64,000 nt of DNA from Flaveria trinervia (taxonomy: Eukaryota; Streptophyta; Magnoliopsida; Asterales; Asteraceae). This document shows positions 46,793 through 57,842 of the stretch, piece after piece. The first letter of the stretch is position 1; each line of letters opens with the position of its first letter. The stretch covers positions 51,270,487 to 51,334,486 of the forward strand of contig CM046451.1 in assembly GCA_025506515.1 (NCBI GenBank), given 5' to 3'. Below the pieces are notes generated by a model, which was given only the letters and a program-made list of their open reading frames with translations, did not search any database and was not told where the DNA came from. Position numbers and translations under genes: made by a program.

Positions 46793-48168
46793 TAATGTCT
46801 GCCTTAAGATATAAGGACCTTTATGTCTTGGATCTATCAAAGGCCTCCACAACGAATCATGAATTTCAATGCTTCTTGTCAAAAGCTACTGAGAAGGAAT
46901 CCATCTCCTGACATAGGAGAATGGGACACATTAATCCACGGAAGATAAATCACTTGATCCAGAATGATCTATGAGAGGAGTAACGTCAAAAACTTCCAAC
47001 TTCCGGATTTCTGTGTTGCGTGCAAGAAGGGCAACACAGACGAGGAAGTCTCATAAGGAAGAGAAAGTTCATTCCATCGAACTTCCTCTAGAACTTCTTC
47101 ACTTGGATCTGTTTGGTTCAGTCTGTACAAGAAGCATCGTAGGCGACTTCACTGCTATGTAGTTACTGATGACTACTCAAGATTCACTTTGGTGATGTTT
47201 CTACAATCCAAATCAGAGACAATTGAGTCATTCAAGGAATTAGTAACTACACTGGAGTCCCTATACAAGTTGAAGGTACGTCAAGTGCGCTCAGACAATA
47301 GAACCGAGTTCAAGAATCAGTGGATGGAGGCTTACTGCAAGGAAAAGGGAATTGTGCATCAGTTCACTTCTGCCTACACTGCTCAGATGAATGGCGTTGC
47401 CAAAAGAAAGAAATCACAACTTGATAGAGACGGCACGGACCATGCTAGCAGACTCAAAACTGCCTATCCAATTCTGGGATGAAGTAGTTGTGAATGCATG
47501 TTATACACTAAATAGATTTCTGGTAGTTAAACGCCATGGAAAGACATGCTACAAGTTACTACAATGACGTAAACCTAATCTAGAGTATCTCGAGCCGTTT
47601 GGTGCTTCGTGCACCCTACTGAAGAAGACTCAGGAGGGAAAATTCAGCGAGAAGGCTGATGAAGGTATCTTTCTTGGATACAACATACCGAACAAGAGGG
47701 TCTACAAAAACTCAACGGGTCAGGTAGAAGTATGGTGTAATGTTGATGTTCAGAGATACACCACACCACCTGCTGGAAAAGGACCCACCTTCTTTCTCGA
47801 CTATGATGGATTCTTCAAGTCCTTCAACACCCACTCTCCACTTCTGATGATGAATTAGCAACAAAGATGATGTATGATGTTCTAAACACACCATCTCAGG
47901 AATCTACATCATCCAACGTACAAGGTGATTCATCTACCAACTCAGGGGGAGCACTTGCAGGCAGTGACTCTTCCTCTGATGAAGAAGCTGTGGAGACTGA
48001 TCAGAACAATCAGGAGCAATTGGTTCCTCAAACAGAAAGTACACAAGCATTTGACATTGATGCCTTTGCATCTTCGGAACCTCAGACTCCTACTACCTCA
48101 GATACTGAACCAAATGTTCATAATCTTGATTCTGAGGTAGTTGTTCCAACCACTTCTGGTTCATGACT
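46793..48168 (+). pseudogene. Integrase and linker of element D
   Basis: The zinc-binding part survives as HRRMGHINPRKINHLIQNDL and FCVACKKG. The core reads VVTDDYSRFTLVMFLQSK, VRQVRSDNRTEFKNQ (RSDNGTEF with G to R) and QMNGVAKRKKSQLDRDG, where the catalytic Glu of NGVAERKN is Lys, so strand transfer would be lost. Frameshifts follow to about 47860. A Ser/Asp/Gln-rich linker (47867-48166; STNSGGALAGSDSSSDEEAVE) leads to RT. Confidence 0.86.
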
Positions 48169-48329
48169 AATTGTGTATCATCCTTTGGATAATGTCACTA
48201 GAGATGTCAGATCAGGAGTTCAGACAAGAAATTAGTTGTATTCAGCTGATTATGCCTCAGTGATGGAAAAGGGTTACATTCATGATGGTGCATATCGTTG
48301 CTTTGTCTCTTAGTTTGAGCCAAAGTATG

Positions 48330-49868
48330 TTAGTGAAGCCCTGAATGATGAGGCATGGGTGAGTGTCATGCAAGAAGAACTTCTTAAGTTCAAGAAGTTA
48401 GGTGTATTGATTCTGGTGGATAAACTAAAGGTGCTAAGGTGATTGGCACAAAATGGGTCTTGAAATGCAAGAAATATGATCAAGGTGTGATCATCAGAAA
48501 CAAGGCTGACTTGTTGTCCAAGGATTTCAACAAGTCGAGGGCAAAGACTACAATGAAGTGTTTGCACCCGTGGCAAGAATGGAAGCAATCCGCATCTTCC
48601 TTGCCTGTGCATCTTATATAAAGATTAAAGTTTATCAGCTTGATGTGAAGAGTTCTTTCCTTCATGGTGAAATAAGAGAGACAATCTATGTCAGTGAACC
48701 CGAGGGATTTGAGGATCCATATGTCCCTGGACAGAGTTTACAAACTCGACAAGGCTCTATATGGTCTTCATGAAGCTCACAAGCCTGGTATGAGAAACTC
48801 TGGACTCACCTATTGAAACACGGTCTTCGCAGAAGTGTCATTGACTGTACACTGTTCATAAAAGAAAAGGATGGAGATTTACTGCTTGTTCAAATCTATG
48901 TCGATGACATAATCTTTGGTTCAAAGAACGAAGATCAATGTAAAGAGTTTGAAGTAGTAATGAAAGCTGAGTTTGAGATGAGTGCCATAGGAGAGATGAA
49001 ATTCGTTCTCGGGTTACAGGTGGATCAGACACCAAAAGGAATTTTCCTACATGAGACCAAGTATGTAGGCGATATTCTCAGTCAGTTTGACGTGAAGAAT
49101 GCTTCCGCAGCAGGGACTCCACTTGCTACAAACCATGATGTAGCACCCGAAGAGAATGGTGATGTGGGCGATGCAACTATGTACCAAGGTATGATTGGAT
49201 CTCTCATGTACCTCACTGCCTCAAGACCTGATATCATGTACACGACATGTTCATCTTCAAGATATCAGGCAAAACCAAAAGTTAACCATTTGATAGAGGT
49301 CAAAAGGATCTTTTGTTATCTAAAGGATACTCCAACACTTTGGTTGTGGTATCCTCATGACGATGACTTCGAGCTGACAGCGTATAGTGACTCGGATTAC
49401 GATGGCTGCAAGATGAACTACAAGTCTACTTTAGCGGGATGTCAATTCTTTGGGAGGAGATTAGTGACCTGGCAATGTAAGAAGCAGACCTTGGTTGTTT
49501 TGTCAATCTGTGAAGCCGAATACGTTGCTGCTGCAAGTTGCTATTCACAAACCATATGGATTCAAAAACAAATGCGGGACTATGGGTTGAAATTCTCATC
49601 CACTCCTATATTTGTTGATAACTCTGCTGTAATAGCAGTAACTAAAAATCCGGTCCAACATCCTAAGACCAAACACATCCGCATAAAATATCACTTTATA
49701 CGTGATTTCTTTGAAAAGAACTTAGTTGTTGTGATAAAAATTGATATTGATTTTCAACACGCTGATCTCTATACAAAGGCTTTTGACAAACCACGATTTC
49801 TATATTTGTTAGAGATCAACGGCATTAAAAAGAAAAGTGATGTAATTCCCGAAGATGACCATGTCTAG
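48330..49868 (+). pseudogene. Reverse transcriptase and RNase H of element D
   Basis: The RT start lies at 48330-48560 (NDEAWVSVMQEELLKFKKL, IGTKWVLKCKK). After a frameshift come FAPVARMEAIRIFLACASYIK and DVKSSFLHGEI (48558-48773). The 351-codon frame at 48813-49868 is open: LLLVQIYVDDIIFGSKN (YVDD at 48897-48908), MKFVLGLQVDQTPKGIF, YLTASRPDIMY, then RNase H with AYSDSDYDGCK, CEAEYVAAASCYSQTIWIQ, HADLYTKAFDK. It is the longest intact protein segment in the window, but its 5' part is out of frame. Confidence 0.92.
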
Positions 49869-51249
49869 ACCTATGCTTATTGTCCATTTTTCTTTTAGTT
49901 TTTATTTTCTTTATTCTATTTTTTTAAGTAGCTTAATTACATTAATGTTATTTGATCGCTTGTTAAAATCCTAAAAAGCATAAATTATTTACTATTTTAG
50001 AATTTTAGGGGAGAATAGGTTAGTTAGTAACATTAACAAAAAAAACAGGGAGAAGGAGAGGCTAGCTGATAGAAAGTAGATCGTATATGTGATACCGATT
50101 CAATGTGGAAAATGAGAGTACACAGGTACAAATCACTTGGGACTCTAAAAGATTAAATAAAATAAGATGCGAAGTTCAAAGTATAAGTCTATATAGTCTA
50201 AGCAATATAAAAGGAAAAATGATAGTAAGACTAGCTACTACTAAGGTAACACAATGAAAGTAGACCTAGAGGTTGTTAGACCACAGATGATATGTCGGTA
50301 GATTCAACACAATAGACGATTAGACCTTATTGGTGAACTCAAGAACAAACTAAGTTGTTCAACAAGCTGTGGGCTAACATCTTATCCCTGGTTAACACAA
50401 TCAACAAATTCCAATAAGGGGTGACGAGTAGAATAAACGCCACAAATATGAGCGTAATACCAAAATATGAGCAAAAGCAATCAAACTAATAACTTTTTTT
50501 GTTGGTGAGATCTGTGCAAAAAGATTACAAATGCTCAAACAAGAAGATAGGTTATGTGCCTCTCTGTTGTGCGGTGGCATTGACCTAAGGATAAGCATAA
50601 CCTATAAATTCTAGATTTCATTGTTGTTTGCCGCCTCTCTGCTGTGCGGTGGCACTGACCTGAGGCTTGGCTTCTCTCTGAAAGTTCTAAGAATAGTTTC
50701 TTCTTGAAGACTACCATGAGACCGCTCAAAAATCTCTTAAGGAGTGTTGATTACCATATAAGTGTGGGATCCACAAATGCTTGTTAAAACAATCAAACCT
50801 TAAACTATCACCAATCTACAACAAAAGTTTGTGAATCGATTTAAGAGGATCAGTATACTGACAATCATCGTGGCTACAATTCTTGAAAGTCCAAATCAAG
50901 GGGGGATCTAATAGTACTAGTATAATTTCCTAAACTTGCTAACGACTCTAGATGAAAAACAAGAATTGAGCATCAAAAGGTGTTCATAACATGTCCCAAA
51001 TGATTTGACTTGCCTGTATGATTCCAAATTGAATTGGTCCAGTTATGGTCAAAATTAATTGAAGCTGCCTATTCCGGAACCGAATCCACTAGATTTCGAT
51101 CTTAGGATTTATACCTCACACAAAAACTCAAAAACAAGTTTAGTTTTGTATTTCAGTTTAAGTCTTTTATTTTTTTTCAATTTAGTCAATTCAGTTTGTT
51201 TAATATCGGACTACGTCATGGAATTCAATAGAGGATTTAATCATCTAAA

Positions 51250-51400
51250 AAGGTCACGTCTGAGGTGATCACACGTGTTTTTCAAAGGTAAAATCAGTCA
51301 CATCTGAGGTGACAAATTGTTTTAAAAGGATCACGTCTGAGGTGGTCAAAAGTTTTTCAAGTTAAAATGATCATGTCTGAGATGATCAAATGCACATAAT
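51250..51400 (+). repeat. TCAYRTCTGAGRTGA direct repeats in D's spacer
   Basis: Four copies about 40 bp apart read GGTCACGTCTGAGGTGATCA, GTCACATCTGAGGTGACA, GATCACGTCTGAGGTGGTCA and GATCATGTCTGAGATGATCA. Each is an imperfect dyad (TGATCA...TGATCA). The arrangement suggests a tandem regulatory or structural repeat. Confidence 0.75.
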
Positions 51401-51459
51401 TTTTAGTCAAAAGTTAAAAAGGGTTAAGTGAGAAGTGGTCATAAAGTCAAAATGATGAG

Positions 51460-52330
51460 TATGATCCAATCGCACGACTTGAACATGAGTATGGACCAAT
51501 CGTACGAATGGACCATACTCATGCACTAAACAACCGAATGACACATGATTATGGACCATTCACCTGAATGGCTTTTAGAATGAGCCATTCGACCGAATGG
51601 AAATGTTCGAATGAGTCAGTCACCCGACTGAATCCAGTCGGCCACTGAATGTGATCGACTGAGGTCCATTCGCCCAAATGACCGAGCGAATGGGTCCAGT
51701 CAGCCGATTGAAATCAGATTCAGTATAAATAGGGCCATAGTCGATCGCATTCAACTCATCACCCCAAATCGCCCTAATATCGAACTCCTTACCATTACTC
51801 TGCCAAATTTTCATCTGACCCAAATTAGTTGATTATTCGCATATTCAGACCTTCATTGTTGATTATATAGGTAAATGCAGTGTACCCATGCCAAAAACTC
51901 CATCGATTGGCCTCCAAAAAATCAAGAAATTGGACCAAACAAGACCGAACCATTTTATGGACTAATAATCTAACTAAACCTAGTAAAATGTTAAATAAAG
52001 GTTATTAGGTTATTAGTATATTCAATGGGAGTCTAAAGAACCATTACACGAAGTTTAATTTCAAGAACTGGTTGAAAATCGAATCTCAGTCGACCGAACA
52101 GTGGGTCATGCGACTGGACACTGGATGAACTCCAATCACACGATTGTGCTGGTCGAATGGCTCAATCGGCCGGATGGATCATACAAATGAACTCCACGGC
52201 CGACTGAACCAATTGCAGGTTCAGTCAACTGATTGAACTCAGTCGTATACTCAGTCACCCGAATGTATCCAGTAGCATGCCAAGACAACCGACTGAACAC
52301 AGTCGCATGGTTCAAGCGCATGAGTGAACC
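51460..52330 (+). repeat. Palindrome cluster in D's post-pol spacer
   Basis: Dozens of CCAATCGCACGACTTG, CCATTCACCTGAATGG, CAGTCACCCGACTG and CAGTCGACCGA-type arms occur in a row, the same motif family as D's LTR and leader. It ends about 80 bp before the post-pol ORF. Confidence 0.8.
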
Positions 52331-52411
52331 AGAATGAATTCAACCAAGTAAATTTGAACTTTTTTGTGTCGTGTGGTTAGCTAATGTTTATGTGTCTTGT
52401 GTTATAGATTG

Positions 52412-54480
52412 ATGGTAGAAAAGTGGTCCATCAACCCCAAACACAACATCTGTGCTCACTTAGACTCCACAACTCGAAATGGTGCCGAGTTTGCAGGGAT
52501 CATCGCTTTCCTCAAGCGATCAAGGATCCACAAGGTGATATATACACCATGCACCACCTACAGGTCTATACAACAGGCCTTCTGGGAGAGTGCATCAGTG
52601 ATCGATCACGTGAGCTGTACAACATAAGGAGCTTTATCTTTGTGTTGGATATGAGGTTACAGCTAAGGATATCAGGAAAGTATTGGGTTTGGGTGATTAT
52701 GCAGACCACCCCACCAGACTTAACCCATTGACGGTGAGAGGGTGCTTCGTGAGGATGAAGTACGCTGGGGATGTCAACATAGGGGTGCTCAACAAGAGCA
52801 ACCTATATCCCCAGTACAAGTACTTGGCACACGTCGTCCTCAATTGCCTGGCGTCACGAAGGGGTGAGTTCGTGAACTATAAGACAAGATTCAAAATGCC
52901 TACATGGCACTGGTGCTGAACCACCCTTTTAGCTTTTCTAGCATGATCTTCTCCTACCTGATAGAGAACTTGGAGGCAAAGGGCAAAGTGGGTTTTTGCA
53001 TGTACCCTATGTTCATACAGATGATCTTTGATGAGAAGCTGCTCACGCTGCCTAAGGAGAGCCACGACGTTGTGGCTCTCGAGGTTATGGACCATACGAC
53101 ACTGGGTCATATGAAGGTTTACCGGGGAAAGCAGGTCAAACCCCCGATAAAGAGACTCATAAGCCATCTAGCCAAGGTGGACTACGTGGCATCAGGGAGG
53201 GTAAATGGCATCACGTAGACAGTGATTCGGATGTCGAGCAATTAGAGCTAACTGAAGACGACTCTGATGATGACGACAGCGATGATGGTGGAGATGCAGG
53301 GCCCACTCAACCAAGGGCCCCCACTACTGATATAGCATCTCTAGCATCCACCCAAGGTGGAGCAGAGGCTGGAAGGTTCCATCAGGATTTCGTCTAGATG
53401 AGGAGGAGGATACGGATGAGGAGCCCCTAACCCGCATTATGGGGAGCCAGGTGGTTGCCACCGACCGAGGTATTCGGGAGTTGGAGGACGCCCTGGCGAA
53501 TCTGGGGAGGCTGACACAGATCCTACGTATGCTCCCGATCAGTCCAAGGGAGCATCCACCTCGAGGGGATCGAGGAAGAAAAAGGTGGCTTAGCCCCACG
53601 GGTTAAAGAAGAAGAAGAGGAGGATGATCTTCATCACCGCCACCACTACTACCACCTCTTCCATCACTTCACCCACTACCACCATCCCATCCACCACAGT
53701 ATCTACCATATCACACACCACTACCACAACCTCTCCACCACCACCTTCATCTATACCACCCCAAATCCTCACCATCCCACCACCACCTTCATCTATTCCA
53801 CCCTTAATCTTCACCATCCTACCACCACCTTCATCTATTCCACCCCTAGTCTTCACCACTACCACCACCACCACTAGCCACCATGCAGGACCATCATCTT
53901 ACCCCTACTATCCATCTGGATCTTCTCAACCTCCTAGTGGGGTAGAGGAACAGCTCTCGGCACTTACCCGAATGGTGTTGAAGCTGTTGGTAGCCGATGA
54001 CGAGAAGACTACCCAGATTTGTCAGCTAGTAGATCTTACTATTGCACAATCTTAGTAGATATCTCAGCAGGCTTAGTTAATTGAGCAGCAGGCACATCAA
54101 ATTGCTGCACAGAGCTTAGAGGTGTCTCAACTCCAGGAGCAACATGTCCAATCTGCTAAAAGGATAGAGGAGTTGGAGACTACCAACAAGACCATCATTC
54201 TGAGGCTCAATGGATCTAAAGAGGAGCCACTAAAGATCAAGAGGAAGATGGAGATGAAGGTGATAATGATGATAGTGATGATGATGATGTAGTGATGAGT
54301 AAGGAGATGATATTGATGTTGGTGATCATGCTGATGATGATGTTGATAATGATAATAAGGATACATCTGTTGCGGGTGCTACATCTGTGAGTGAAAGGAG
54401 GACAAAACGAACTCAAGACCAAGGTGCCTCCGCTTCAGCCCCATCAACAGAGGAGCATATGATACAAGACAAGAGTAATA
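52412..54480 (+). pseudogene. Post-pol ORF of element D, N-terminal part (broken)
   Basis: The likely start (ATG at 52412, MVEKWSINPKHNICAHL) gives GIIAFLKRSRIHKVIYTPCTT followed by YRSIQQAFW, the N-terminal block shared with A/B and E. After a frame slip, the 52904-53218 frame has HPFSFSSMIFSYLIENLEAKGKV then GFCMYPMFIQMIF, matching YVFNGLV...FLMYPRFI. A Thr/Pro-rich hinge (53624-53890) follows, then a coiled coil (53940-54240; QLSALTRMVLKLL, LEVSQLQEQH) and a Asp/Met GAT-repeat stretch. Stops and frame slips are present. Function unknown. Confidence 0.8.
53624..53890 (+). repeat. ACC/CCACC low-complexity hinge repeat
   Basis: CACCACTACC-type and CCACCACCTTCATCTATTCC-type tandem repeats encode the Thr-rich and SIPP-rich hinge of D's post-pol protein. 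The glycine/valine-rich minus-strand ORF over this region is its antisense. Confidence 0.85.
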
Positions 54481-54722
54481 CTTAGTTTTTTATGTTATTT
54501 AATCATATGTATTTGAATATTATATCATATTAATGTAATGAATGTTTATATTTAATGTTGATGTTTAATACTTTGATTGTTGACTAGTGGTTAATGTGTT
54601 ACATTTTTTTAAATCAAGCAGATCCAAACTTCCAGAGAGATGAATATGATGTTGCTCCTCTCCAACAGATCAAGAATCAGCTCATGGTGATTCTTGATCT
54701 GTAGGGTATTGTCAGGATATCA
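54481..54722 (+). other. AT-rich interval within D's post-pol region
   Basis: This 240-bp AT-rich interval separates the N-terminal and C-terminal coding remnants of D's post-pol ORF. It could be an intron-like or acquired segment, or decayed coding sequence; I see no clear splice signals that decide it. Confidence 0.45.
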
Positions 54723-55822
54723 ATGAATTACACTCCTGAAGAAGGAGAGATAATTCATGATATCACAGACGAGCAACTTGCAGAAATTTTCCGACTTAAT
54801 CCAGATGAGATCGTGAAAGATGCTCCAACAGTCCAAGTTGAAAGTGACGATGAGCTCAACAACGTTGATAAGATTGAGATAGAAGATGTCAAGAGCAACA
54901 CTATCCAGAGTACAATGACATTGAAGGTAATATCGTTCCCAATCTAGGAGACAACCTTGTCAGTGAAACTTTTGAGACTCTGGATAGAATGGCAGAAGAG
55001 TCAGACAAGAAAGAAGACACAACCCAAGCCTCGAAAGCTGAAGTTAATATCAGAAAGGCTGAGTGGGCTGCATGCTTTGAAGAAATCCGAGCCCAACACA
55101 GTGCTTCGACGTCAACTACTTACACCAAGCTGTACAAAGTGAAGAAACATCAAAAGGTGTCGGGGAGAATCATAGCATGGGCGTATTTTAAAGATCTCAA
55201 CGTTAATGCAGTTAAACCTGAGAAAGGGATTAAGTATTTCAGGTTCCCACATGACCTGAAAACTCTTCCTGGATTTGAGCTAAACTAGTTAGCAAAATTA
55301 AAATTGCTATATGCTGACCCAAGCAAAATGCCAGGATGGTTTGAGACTGCTCTTAAAAGAGAGTACCACACTAGATGGGTCAACTTCAACCTCAACAGCC
55401 AACGAGGTATCTCAAACGTCTGAGGTTGATCCCATAACTAAAAAACCGAAAATAGTACTGAAGTGGAGTCCTCCGCGCACAATGTCAAAGGTCCCTCTAC
55501 AGAGATGCCCTAGGACTTCACTCCACACTTCAAATGGTGGTACTATAATTGGAGGATAGGAGAGGCAGTCATAGTTTTAAATAAGAATGGTGTAATGGAA
55601 ACCATCAGGGTGTTTGACCCTATATGGCTTACAAACTTGTCTGCAGATGATGTTTATATATTGTACAAGTGGCCATTATTCTATGTCTCTCAAGATATTG
55701 TACAAGCTCTACAATTTCAGAACGTTATAAGACTTTGTTTTGCTTTTGAGATACACGCCGGAGTCACTAGAGAAGAGAAGTACAAGAAGTTTGAGGAAGT
55801 TATGAAGGATGTAAGACATTAG
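54723..55822 (+). pseudogene. Post-pol ORF of element D, C-terminal part (broken)
   Basis: MNYTPEEGEIIHDITDEQLAEIF (54723) is acidic. After a frameshift near 54950 the 54989-55288 frame has KVSGRIIAWAYFKDLNVNAV, the counterpart of KIISWRYGSSW in A/B and KKIIQWRF in E. PSKMPGWFETALKREYHTRW parallels KYPEWFAEPSQLK. The 55595-55822 frame (METIRVFDPIWLTNLSADDVYILYKW) parallels the A/B C-terminus and stops at 55822, 24 nt before the LTR. Function unknown. Confidence 0.78.
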
Positions 55823-55832
55823 ACGAAACTAG

Positions 55833-55846
55833 GTCCAAGGGGAGTT
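55833..55846 (+). other. Polypurine tract of element D
   Basis: TCCAAGGGGAGTTT lies directly before TGTAGATACATG, the 3' LTR start. Confidence 0.88.
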
Positions 55847-56543
55847 TGTAGATACATGTGTCCCTAGTTTCTGATCTTAATGTAATATCTTTGTATTGTC
55901 TTACACTTATGTAATTATAATTGTACGGGTACTTAATGAAATACAATATGTGGTTGTGCTTAATGTTGAATAGGTTGTGGTTGTTTGAATACAATCTAAA
56001 TCGATTAATGACTATGAAACATATTCAAACTTAATCATGTGAAGTTCTCATACGGTTGGCCCATGATAATGGACCATACGCATGAACAACTTCTTGCTAA
56101 TGAACCAGTCGTACGAATGAACTAGGAGACTGGATTAGTCGCATGATTGAAACATGAGATTTACTCAGTCACACGACTAAACACTCAGTCGTGCGAATGG
56201 ATCAACCCCATGACTCAATCGCACGACTAAACCATGCAAATGGTCCAGTCGCATGATTGAAAACCTAACCTATAAATACCACTTAAATCTTGGAAAAACT
56301 AGACACTTCGAATATCTTGATACCCAGATATACCCTAGCCGTTCAGTGACCTCTAGTAAGCTGTTCCAACTTCAAAGATCATAGTAGAACGATTGCTAAC
56401 TGTTCTTAACGTTTAGATTCAATCCTTAATTGATTCTATGTGCATTCTCACTGATTGGATCGCTAATCAAATAGGATTCTACACTATTTGATTCGGTATA
56501 CGCGTAAATCTGTTAATATTCATTGAGTACACGATCCCTAACA
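55847..56543 (+). repeat. 3' LTR of element D
   Basis: It reads TGTAGATACATGTGTCCC ... CCCTAACA, 697 bp, matching 29874-30616 apart from a ~46-bp deletion near 55970 and scattered substitutions. TATAAATA is at 56271-56278 and the palindromes at 56100-56260. Confidence 0.92.
56271..56278 (+). promoter_or_regulatory. Predicted TATA box of D's 3' LTR
   Basis: TATAAATA, conserved with 30345-30352 and just downstream of the palindrome cluster. Confidence 0.68.
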
Positions 56544-56548
56544 ATACA
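56544..56548 (+). other. Right target-site duplication of element D (ATACA)
   Basis: Identical to 29869-29873. C's gag resumes immediately after it on the minus strand. Confidence 0.93.
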
Positions 56549-56900
56549 TCAGTTTCAATGCATCCCACAGCTGTTTAGCTGTTTTGCATTACTTGAAACC
56601 TTAGTATATAGAGTTTGGAAGAGCAGTCTGAAGTGATGTCATGGCTTTTCTATCAATCTCTACCCTCTTCCTGTCTTCCTCTGAGTAGTTTTCTATAGCC
56701 TTAGGGATCATACCAGCACCGGTAGCAAAGGGGGTGCTAGTTATGTAAGGTCCATTCTCAACAGATTCCCACATTCTTGAGTCCAGAGACCTGATGAAAC
56801 CTTCCATTCTCAGGCACCAGCTATCAAAGTCATCAAAAGTGATCAGTGGGGATTTGTTCATGGTTCCAGTTTCCATATCAGTCTTGGAAATGGCTGCCAT
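56549..56900 (-). pseudogene. gag N-terminus of element C
   Basis: The ATG at 56900 gives MAAISKTDMETGTM. LITFDDFDSWCLRMEGFIRSLDSRMWESV is the copia gag N-terminal block, followed by DRKAMTSLQTALPNSIY and a stop at 56601. Beyond the stop the homology (NAKQLWDAL) continues to the D insertion and picks up again at 29868. The start lies about 70 nt inside the PBS. Confidence 0.88.
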
Positions 56901-56970
56901 TTGAAAGGTTTAGTATTTTTGTGTGTGAGGGATCTTAAGATGGTGAGCTCTTATATCAAGAGACTGGAAT

Positions 56971-56982
56971 GCTCTGATACCA
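56971..56982 (-). other. Primer-binding site of element C
   Basis: On the minus strand TGGTATCAGAGC is a perfect 12-nt initiator-Met PBS, two bases inside the LTR edge at 56985. Confidence 0.92.
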
Positions 56983-56984
56983 AA

Positions 56985-57257
56985 TGCAGGACCGTTGAAG
57001 GGTGGTTAAAAACAACACAACAACACAAAGAGGAGAGTAACTAAACTTAAATAAACTGTGAACTGGATTAACCACAAATGAAGACACTAAGAACACAAGT
57101 AATTAAGAGATAGAACACAAGAGCAAGATACACAGTGAGATGGTTTTCAAGATTGAAGTATATTGCTTTCTCAATGTTCTATTACAAGTGTTACAAAGCA
57201 TAAAGGAATGATACAAGAACATGAGATAATTATATGACATCCTATAGCCGGCCATAC
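56985..57257 (-). repeat. 5' LTR of element C, inner part
   Basis: On the plus strand it starts TGCAGGACCGTTG (CCTGCA in element orientation), similar to E's LTR edge. It is interrupted at 57257 by F1 and continues at 59501. Confidence 0.85.
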
Positions 57258-57509
57258 TGTGAAGTCGGCTGGACCGGTAGACATCCGAGCGTCTTCTTGA
57301 CGGAAGGATAAACAAAAGCAAAAAAATCAATAACATGAACTATAATTTAATGGATTCATTGATAACCTAACGATTACAAGCTCGTTACAACATAAGAATC
57401 AAGACTCTTGGCAAGGGGAGATCGAGCATGATCTCCCCTCTCATCCAGTAGCCGTAGGCACCGGAGAGACTCCTCTCAAAACCCTTATCTCTCTAAACAA
57501 TGAAACTGG

Positions 57510-57517
57510 TATATATA
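57510..57517 (-). promoter_or_regulatory. Predicted TATA box of the F1 3' LTR
   Basis: TATATATA on either strand, conserved in F2 at 61926-61933 and 63724-63731. Confidence 0.6.
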
Positions 57518-57569
57518 GGCTTCAGCCCATATCAGATGCAACTGGGCCCATACATGCTATTGGACCATC

Positions 57570-57720
57570 CGTACGGTTCAATCGTATGACTAGGCCATGC
57601 GTATGGTTCAATCGTACGACTAGACCATACTTATGGTTCAGTCTTACGAATGTCCCAATCGCATCTCTTAGTCGCACCACTGGTCCATTAGCATGGCTCA
57701 GTCGAACGACTGCATCTCAT
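57570..57720 (-). repeat. CAGTCGTACGACTG-type palindromes in the F1 LTR
   Basis: Arms such as TTCAATCGTACGACTAGACC and CAGTCGAACGACTG recur. In F1's other LTR a perfect 12-bp palindrome AGTCGTACGACT sits at 59358-59369. Confidence 0.82.
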
Positions 57721-57842
57721 TCACATATGCTCCTGTGAATGACCCAGTTTCATGTGTTTCCAACATATCATGCGCATTACATTAAGCCTAAACTATTCGA
57801 CAACTGACGGACACACTATATATGAGTATATATGCTCCAACA

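Larger units (their letters stand above)
49869..52411 (+). other. Post-pol spacer of element D
   Basis: This 2.5-kb non-coding stretch contains purine tracts resembling the PPT (TTTAGGGGAGAAT near 50007, AAGGGGGGATC near 50897). A ~30-bp direct repeat (GCCTCTCTGYTGTGCGGTGG) lies near 50560 and 50633. Four copies of TCACGTCTGAGGTGATCA lie at 51250-51400 and a CAGTCGCACGACTG-type palindrome cluster at 51460-52330. No protein gene is supported. Confidence 0.78.
29874..56543 (+). mobile_element. Element D: complete copia-type LTR retrotransposon hosting element E
   Basis: It has two LTRs, PBS, gag, pol, spacer, post-pol ORF, PPT and a perfect 5-bp target duplication. About 12.5 kb of its 26.7-kb span is the E insertion (34278-46787), so D itself is about 14 kb. 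It lies on the plus strand inside minus-strand C. Many frameshifts and stops make it non-autonomous, but the ends are intact. Confidence 0.93.
57258..57842 (-). repeat. 3' LTR of element F1
   Basis: Plus-strand reading TGTGAAGTCGG ... GCTCCAACA. It contains the palindromes (57570-57720) and a minus-strand TATA at 57510-57517. In element orientation the palindromes are upstream of the TATA. Confidence 0.88.

Noticed and set aside
49869..52411. A host gene in D's long non-coding spacer
   Set aside because: Only short ORFs without motifs are present and the stretch lies between pol and the post-pol ORF of D.
53590..53874. Glycine/valine-rich minus-strand ORF
   Set aside because: It is the antisense of the Thr/Pro-rich hinge repeat of D's post-pol ORF.
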